A stretch of DNA of 64,000 bases from Deltaproteobacteria bacterium. Lineage in GTDB: Bacteria; Desulfobacterota; Desulfobacteria; Desulfobacterales; Desulfatirhabdiaceae. Positions 59,443 through 64,000 of this stretch are shown here, piece after piece. The position numbers and the translations under genes were made by a program. The notes below the pieces were generated by a model. That model did no database searches, was not told the DNA's origin, and saw nothing but the letters and a program-made list of their open reading frames with translations. Position 1 is the stretch's first letter. Each line of letters begins with the position of its first letter. The DNA lies in NCBI GenBank assembly GCA_016219185.1, contig JACRBZ010000022.1, positions 1 to 64,000 of the forward strand, given 5' to 3'.

Positions 59443-60692
59443 GATTCCTTTGGTACCATTTCCATATTCACCCGCAGCCCCAAGGTCTTACGGAGGGCAA
59501 ACTGAATCTTTTCATGAAGGGCCGCCCTCTCGCTGTCCGAAGCGTTTACGATCTCAGAAGAAGCATTCACGCGGATTTTCAACCGGTCGTTCATTCCGGC
59601 CTTTTGCTTTATCTCCAGGGAATATGCCGGCCCGATCCCTTCAAAACCCGATAGGACTTCCGCAATCATTTCCGGAAAAACATTGATCCCCCGCACGGAG
59701 ATCATGCGATCGGTTCTCTTGAAACTCCGGTCCATGCGGACCAGGGTCCGGCCGCAGGCGCAGGGCTTTGTGCAAAGAGCGGTTCTGTCATGGGTCCGGT
59801 ACCGGATCAGAGGATATGCGCTGGTGGTCAGGCTGGTCAGAACCAGTTCCCCCTCCTCGCCTTCTTCAAGGGGCTGGCCGGTGCCGGGGTCGATGATTTC
59901 CGGAAAAAAGTGATCCTCGAAAATATGAAGGCCGGCTTTTTCCGTGCATTCGCCGGAGACCCCGGGCTCGATCAGCTCCGAGACGCCGTAAATATCGTAG
60001 GCCTTAATCCCCAGTCCTTCCTCGATGAGGCTGCGGGCGTTTTCAGGCCAGGGCTCGGCCCCGAACAGCCCGATCTTCAGGGACAGCTCTTTGGGGTCGA
60101 TTCCCTGGGCCCTCATGGTTTCAATGATGTGAAGGGCAAAGGACGGGGTTGAAACCAGAACCGTGCTGCGGAAATCGCGCATGATCCGAATCTGGACATC
60201 GGCCGGGGCAATGGATGCCGGAACCACCGCGGCCCCGATCAGCTCGGCGCCCTGATTGAACCGGAAAGCCCCCATGAACAGGCCGTAATTAAAGGCGACC
60301 TGGATGATATCGTGCTCGGTGACGCCGACCCCGGCCATGATCCGCGCCACGAGCTCCCTCCAGATTTTCAGGTCCTCCCGGGTATAGCCGATGACGATGG
60401 GGTTGCCGTAATGGCCCAAGGGAAACTGAAGTCGCACCACGTCCCGGAGCGGCACCGCGAACATGCCGTAGGGGTAATTGTCCACCAGGTCCTGCCGCGT
60501 GGTAAAGGGGATTTTTTTGAGGTCTTCCAGGGTTTTGATGTCATCCGGGTTGAGCCCGGCCGCATCAAATTTGTTGCGGTAAAACCGGACATTGGCGTAA
60601 GCATGGTTGATGAGAATTCCGAGCCGCTCGTTTTGAAGGTCGAGGAGTTCGCGGCGATTCATGGTCTCTGTTTCCGGACTGAAAATGGCCAT
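59421..60692 (-). CDS. paaK: Phenylacetate-CoA ligase family protein
   Basis: AMP-forming CoA ligase for arylacetates, 423 residues. It has the family N-terminus (FSPETETMNRRELLDLQNERL, by key residues R-x-x-L-x-x-L-Q), the DIYGVSELIEPGVSGEC segment, ELVLTSLT, and the C-terminal SFKRTDRMISVRGINVFP motif. The ATG at 60692 has AAGGAAGG upstream. Next to livF, the substrate is probably an aryl acid from aromatic amino acid catabolism or an imported one. Confidence 0.88.
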   Translation of the reverse strand: MAIFSPETETMNRRELLDLQNERLGILINHAYANVRFYRNKFDAAGLNPDDIKTLEDLKKIPFTTRQDLVDNYPYGMFAVPLRDVVRLQFPLGHYGNPIVIGYTREDLKIWRELVARIMAGVGVTEHDIIQVAFNYGLFMGAFRFNQGAELIGAAVVPASIAPADVQIRIMRDFRSTVLVSTPSFALHIIETMRAQGIDPKELSLKIGLFGAEPWPENARSLIEEGLGIKAYDIYGVSELIEPGVSGECTEKAGLHIFEDHFFPEIIDPGTGQPLEEGEEGELVLTSLTTSAYPLIRYRTHDRTALCTKPCACGRTLVRMDRSFKRTDRMISVRGINVFPEMIAEVLSGFEGIGPAYSLEIKQKAGMNDRLKIRVNASSEIVNASDSERAALHEKIQFALRKTLGLRVNMEMVPKESCAQFDS

Positions 60693-60703
60693 CTGCCTTC
60701 CTT

Positions 60704-61435
60704 TCATCGTTCCCATTTTTCCTTGTAATCATTTCCCAGAAAGGCCCGTTTCACCTCTTCGTTGTCCAGAAGCTCGGAGCCCGCACCCGTCAGGATGATC
60801 CGGCCGGTTTCCATCACATAGGCCCGGCTTGAAATCCGCAGGGCTTCCCTGGCGTTCTGCTCAACGAGAAGAATGGTGGTGCCCATGGCATTCAGGGATT
60901 GAATGATGCGAAACATCTCCGATACAATGACGGGCGCAAGCCCCAGGGACGGCTCATCCAGCATGAGGAGTCTGGGCCTTCCCATGAGCGCCCTTCCCAG
61001 GGCCAGCATCTGGCGCTCGCCTCCGGAAAGGGTTCCCGCGGCCCTGGCCCCGCGGTCCCGAAGAATGGGAAAGAGCGCGTAAACCTTCTCGATTTCCGTC
61101 TTTAACGCATTGCGGTCCAGGCGCCTGAGATAGGCGCCGAGCTCGAGATTTTCCAGAACCGTAAGCGGGGCAAAGATCTTGTCGGTTTCCGGCACCTGAA
61201 TCAGCCCCATTTTGACGATCCGGTCCGGCTGCATGCCTTGAATTTCCCGATCCAGAAACAAAACGCCGCCGCTTTTCAAGGGGTGCAGGCCGGAGATGAC
61301 GTTCAGGAGCGTTGTCTTTCCCGCGCCGTTGGCGCCGATAAGGGAGACAATCTCACCTTCTCGGATATGAAGCGATGTCCGGTGAAGGATCTGAATCTTT
61401 CCGTAAACCGCATCGATGTTTTTGATCTTCAGCAT
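60704..61435 (-). CDS. livF: Branched-chain amino acid-type ABC transporter ATPase LivF
   Basis: ABC ATPase of 243 residues: Walker A GANGAGKTT, signature LSGGERQMLALGRALMG, Walker B LLMLDEPSLGLAP and H-loop LLVEQNAREAL, all of the LivF type. It follows livG by about ten bases. Confidence 0.96.
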   Translation of the reverse strand: MLKIKNIDAVYGKIQILHRTSLHIREGEIVSLIGANGAGKTTLLNVISGLHPLKSGGVLFLDREIQGMQPDRIVKMGLIQVPETDKIFAPLTVLENLELGAYLRRLDRNALKTEIEKVYALFPILRDRGARAAGTLSGGERQMLALGRALMGRPRLLMLDEPSLGLAPVIVSEMFRIIQSLNAMGTTILLVEQNAREALRISSRAYVMETGRIILTGAGSELLDNEEVKRAFLGNDYKEKWER

Positions 61436-61445
61436 GAGGATGCTC

Positions 61446-62231
61446 TCATTTCCCTAAATACGCCTCGATCACCCGCTGGTTTTTCTGGATATCCCCGGGC
61501 AGGCCTTCGCCGATCTTTGTGCCGTGGTGAAGCACGATCAAATTGTCCGAAATCGCCATGACCAGGCGCATGTTGTGCTCGACCAGGATGATGGTCTGGC
61601 CTTTTTCCCTGAGCCCGAGAATGAGATGGCCCATCTCTTCCATTTCGCGGATCGTAAGTCCCGCCGCGGGCTCATCCAGAAGCAGGATTTCCGGCCGGCA
61701 AGCCATGGCCCTTGCAATCTCCAGGCGCCGCTGATCCAGGATGCAGATGTGTCCGGCCATGTCCCCGGCCTTTGAAAGCAGACCGAATTCGCCCAGGATA
61801 CTTTGGGATTTCTCGCGAATCATCGCTTCCTCTTTTCGTTCCGACGGCAAACGGAGCATGCCCTTGATAAAGCCCGACGTGGTTCGGGGGTGCATGCCGA
61901 CCATGACATTCTCCAGAACCGTCATGTTCATAAAGAGCTGGGCCTGTTGGAAAGAGCGGGTGATGCCGAGGGCTGCGATCTGAAACGGCTTCAGCCCCGA
62001 GATCGGCTTTCCCTGAAAAAGGATTTCTCCTGCGTGGAGCGGGTACACGCCGGTAATGGCGTTTAAAAGGGTGGTCTTGCCCGCGCCGTTGGGACCGATG
62101 ATGGAGACGATTCGCCCCGGGTCGATGGAAAAGGAAAGGCGGCTCAGGGCCTCCAGCCCTTCAAAACGAACGGTGATTTTCCGTGCCTCCAGAACCGCGA
62201 CAGCCTTTTCTTCCGACACCCGCTGGGTCAT
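61446..62231 (-). CDS. livG: Branched-chain amino acid-type ABC transporter ATPase LivG
   Basis: ABC ATPase of 261 residues with Walker A GPNGAGKTT, QQAQLFMNMTVLENVMVG, the Walker B region LLLDEPAAGL and the long LivG C-terminal helix. The signature LSGGQ is changed to HICILDQRRLEIARAMA, so the usual SGG is missing. The ATG at 62231 overlaps the livM TGA (ATGA). Confidence 0.94.
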   Translation of the reverse strand: MTQRVSEEKAVAVLEARKITVRFEGLEALSRLSFSIDPGRIVSIIGPNGAGKTTLLNAITGVYPLHAGEILFQGKPISGLKPFQIAALGITRSFQQAQLFMNMTVLENVMVGMHPRTTSGFIKGMLRLPSERKEEAMIREKSQSILGEFGLLSKAGDMAGHICILDQRRLEIARAMACRPEILLLDEPAAGLTIREMEEMGHLILGLREKGQTIILVEHNMRLVMAISDNLIVLHHGTKIGEGLPGDIQKNQRVIEAYLGK

Positions 62232-63166
62232 GTCTTTTTCCGGATGGCTGCGGCGCCGAAAGATCTCATGGCCGGAAACAGCCCCTTTGGAAAGAACATC
62301 AGAACCGTCATGAGGATAAAGCCGTAGACCAGGACATTGTATTCCTTGACGCCATGCAGGATTTCGGGCAGAAGAGACAGCAGAATCGCGCCGAAAACCG
62401 ACCCCCAGAGGGACCCCATGCCGCCGACCAGAACCATGGTCACGGCCTGAAGCGAAAAAAAGATGCTGAAAGAGCCCGGGCTGATGAAGGTGATGTAATG
62501 GGCGTAAAGGCTCCCGGCCAGGGATGCGATGGCCGCGCTGAGGACAAAGATCTTGACCTTGAAGGTTTCCGTATCGATGCCCGTGCAACGGGCCGCGATT
62601 TCGTTGTGGCTGAGCGCGGCCATGGCCCTGCCGACCCTTGATTGGATCAGGTTCAGGGACAGGGCCAGAACGCCGATGGAGACGGCCCAGAGCAGGTAAT
62701 AGATTTTGCGGTCCGAGTCAAAGACAAATCCTCCGATCCGAAGGCGGGGAATGCCCGCAAAGCCGGATGGACCGCCGGTTATGGCGCTTAGCTGAATCAT
62801 GATGATGTAGACGATGACGTTAAAGCCCAGAGTTGCCATCACCAGGTAGTGACCTTCCAGCTTCAGTGTGGGAATGCCGATCAGGTACGCAATTGCCGAC
62901 GTAATGGCCATGGCCAAAAAAATCGTGGGCCAGGCGGCAAAGCCGCAGGTCGTGGTGAGGATGGCGGATAAATAGGCCCCTATGCCAAAAAAAGCCGCGT
63001 GGCCCAGAGAGATCTGACCGGCATAGCCCATGAGAAGATTGAGCCCGATGACGATCATGACATTCAGGGCCGCGATGTTCAGCGCCATCAGGTAATAGTT
63101 ATTCCCAAGGGCAAGCGGCAGGGTGAAAACGACCATGGCAAAGACGAATATCCGCGGATTTTTCAT
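62228..63166 (-). CDS. livM: ABC transporter permease LivM
   Basis: Inner-membrane permease of 312 residues with about nine helices, the N-terminal NLLMGYAGQISLGHAAFFGIGAY motif (key residues G-Y-A-G-Q-x-S-L-G) and the FVGGMGSLWGSV-type coupling loop late in the protein. The ATG at 63166 overlaps the livH stop (TGATG); a GTG one codon earlier is an alternative. Confidence 0.95.
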   Translation of the reverse strand: MKNPRIFVFAMVVFTLPLALGNNYYLMALNIAALNVMIVIGLNLLMGYAGQISLGHAAFFGIGAYLSAILTTTCGFAAWPTIFLAMAITSAIAYLIGIPTLKLEGHYLVMATLGFNVIVYIIMIQLSAITGGPSGFAGIPRLRIGGFVFDSDRKIYYLLWAVSIGVLALSLNLIQSRVGRAMAALSHNEIAARCTGIDTETFKVKIFVLSAAIASLAGSLYAHYITFISPGSFSIFFSLQAVTMVLVGGMGSLWGSVFGAILLSLLPEILHGVKEYNVLVYGFILMTVLMFFPKGLFPAMRSFGAAAIRKKT

Positions 63167-64000
63167 CACACCCTTCTCAACGCCCCTTTTCCAAATATGC
63201 CGCCGGGTTTAAGGAAAAGCACGATCAAAAGGATCAGAAAGGCAAGCACATCCTTGTATTCGGAAGACACCAGACCGGCCCCGAGGGATTCCAGGACCCC
63301 GAGAAGCAGCCCTCCGGCCACGGCCCCGATCATGGAACCATATCCCCCCAGAATGGCGGCGGAAAACCCCTTTAGCCCCAGCATCACGCCGGCATCGTAG
63401 GAAATGGTGGTAATGGGCGTCAGGATGATTCCGGCAACCGCGCCCAGGCCGCCGCTAAGGAAAAACGAGAGCGCGATCATCCGGTTGACCGGAATTCCGG
63501 CCAGAAGGGCGGATCTGCGGCTGGCGGCAACGGCCCGCATGGCTTTTCCGGTGCGGGTCTTGATGAAAAACGTGTTCAGCGCCGCCACCACCAGCACCGT
63601 GATGCCAAAGATCCAGATGCTCTGAGGCATGATGGCGGCTCCGAAAACCAGAATGGGGTCTTCTCCGGAAAAAGGCGGAAGCGTCATGGCATTCTTCCCC
63701 CAGATGGCCATGGACAATCCCTTGATAAAGATGGATGCGCCCACGGTAATCATGACCAGGTTCAGGATTTCCCTGGATTTGGATTGCCGAAGGGTTGTCT
63801 TCTCCAGAAGCAGGCCGATGAGTGCCACGGCCAAAACGCTCAAAATGAAGGCCGGCACCATGGGAAGTTTCAAGAGGCTGTAAAACGTGATCATGAACAT
63901 CCCCCCCAGCATCACGAACTCGCCCTGGGCGAAATTGACGATGCCGGTGGCGTTATGAATGATGGAAAATCCGATGGCGATCAGCGCGTACGTGCTTCCG
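63166..64000 (-). CDS. livH: ABC transporter permease LivH (5' end outside window)
   Basis: Permease cut by the right edge. The visible 277 residues run from GSTYALIAIGFSIIHNATG through NFAQGEFVMLGG to the C-terminus, and only about 15 N-terminal residues should be missing. It contains the GLKGFSAAILGGYGSMIGAV coupling loop. It is the most upstream gene of the operon that is visible; a binding-protein gene may lie beyond. Confidence 0.95.
   Translation of the reverse strand, partial: GSTYALIAIGFSIIHNATGIVNFAQGEFVMLGGMFMITFYSLLKLPMVPAFILSVLAVALIGLLLEKTTLRQSKSREILNLVMITVGASIFIKGLSMAIWGKNAMTLPPFSGEDPILVFGAAIMPQSIWIFGITVLVVAALNTFFIKTRTGKAMRAVAASRRSALLAGIPVNRMIALSFFLSGGLGAVAGIILTPITTISYDAGVMLGLKGFSAAILGGYGSMIGAVAGGLLLGVLESLGAGLVSSEYKDVLAFLILLIVLFLKPGGIFGKGALRRV

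Noticed and set aside
61446-62588. Longer start for LivG at 62588
   Set aside because: The extra 119 residues lie over livM in another frame and show no ABC features; ATGA at 62231 is the natural start.

Overview
The window looks like chromosomal DNA of a sulfate-reducer-type deltaproteobacterium (Desulfobacterota, probably Desulfobacterales). The pointers are a split F-type ATP synthase operon (two b-type subunits plus delta, alpha, gamma, beta, epsilon, without a or c), a SelB-based selenocysteine system, a PaaK plus Liv-transporter cluster, many hybrid histidine kinases, and a short inverted-repeat element of a kind I recall from that group. The assignment is inference from gene content. 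The only 16S present is about 50 bases at its 5' end.

Left part (1-19.7 kb, all leftward): the start of a 16S rRNA gene with three tandem promoters and a boxB/boxA leader, then tyrS, a miniature inverted-repeat element, rny (RNase Y), a well-supported 6S RNA, zapA, a zapB-like gene, a GlmU-type uridylyltransferase without its acetyltransferase half, a strong terminator, the seven-gene atp operon, the rod-shape/elongasome operon mreB-mreC-mreD-mrdA-rodA, and two peptidase-like genes (CubicO-type serine hydrolase and LD-carboxypeptidase). This is core housekeeping: translation, RNA decay, division, energy and wall growth.

Middle part (19.9-42.3 kb, mixed strands): MaoC hydratase with a Gate-domain membrane protein, an acyl-CoA synthetase, a PanP-like PLP decarboxylase, a STAS/anti-sigma pair, a DHH phosphoesterase, a response regulator (REC-DUF4388-Roadblock) with its kinase, OsmC, and a YqaA-type membrane protein. 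Then comes the most interesting block, a rightward operon of a small membrane protein, selB, a DUF2333 gene, a secreted double-rhodanese whose active-site loop contains an in-frame UGA followed by a SECIS-like hairpin, and a hybrid sensor kinase. The UGA is best read as selenocysteine, so the Sec elongation factor is encoded together with one of its own clients. A PilZ protein, a second copy of the inverted-repeat element (which supplies the stop codon of a chemotaxis receptor), a secreted Cache protein, RidA, DUF2892 and an SRAP (HMCES-type) gene follow.

Right part (42.5-64 kb, visibly more GC-rich): a ferritin-like protein, ErcA-like iron alcohol dehydrogenase and an overlapping hybrid kinase; a second hybrid kinase; a Co/Ni ECF transporter (cbiMN-Q-O) with an attenuator-like hairpin in its leader; two unknown membrane proteins; a complete RND tripartite efflux operon; and a leftward operon livH-livM-livG-livF-paaK-GH18 that runs off the right edge and probably serves uptake and CoA activation of aromatic or branched substrates.
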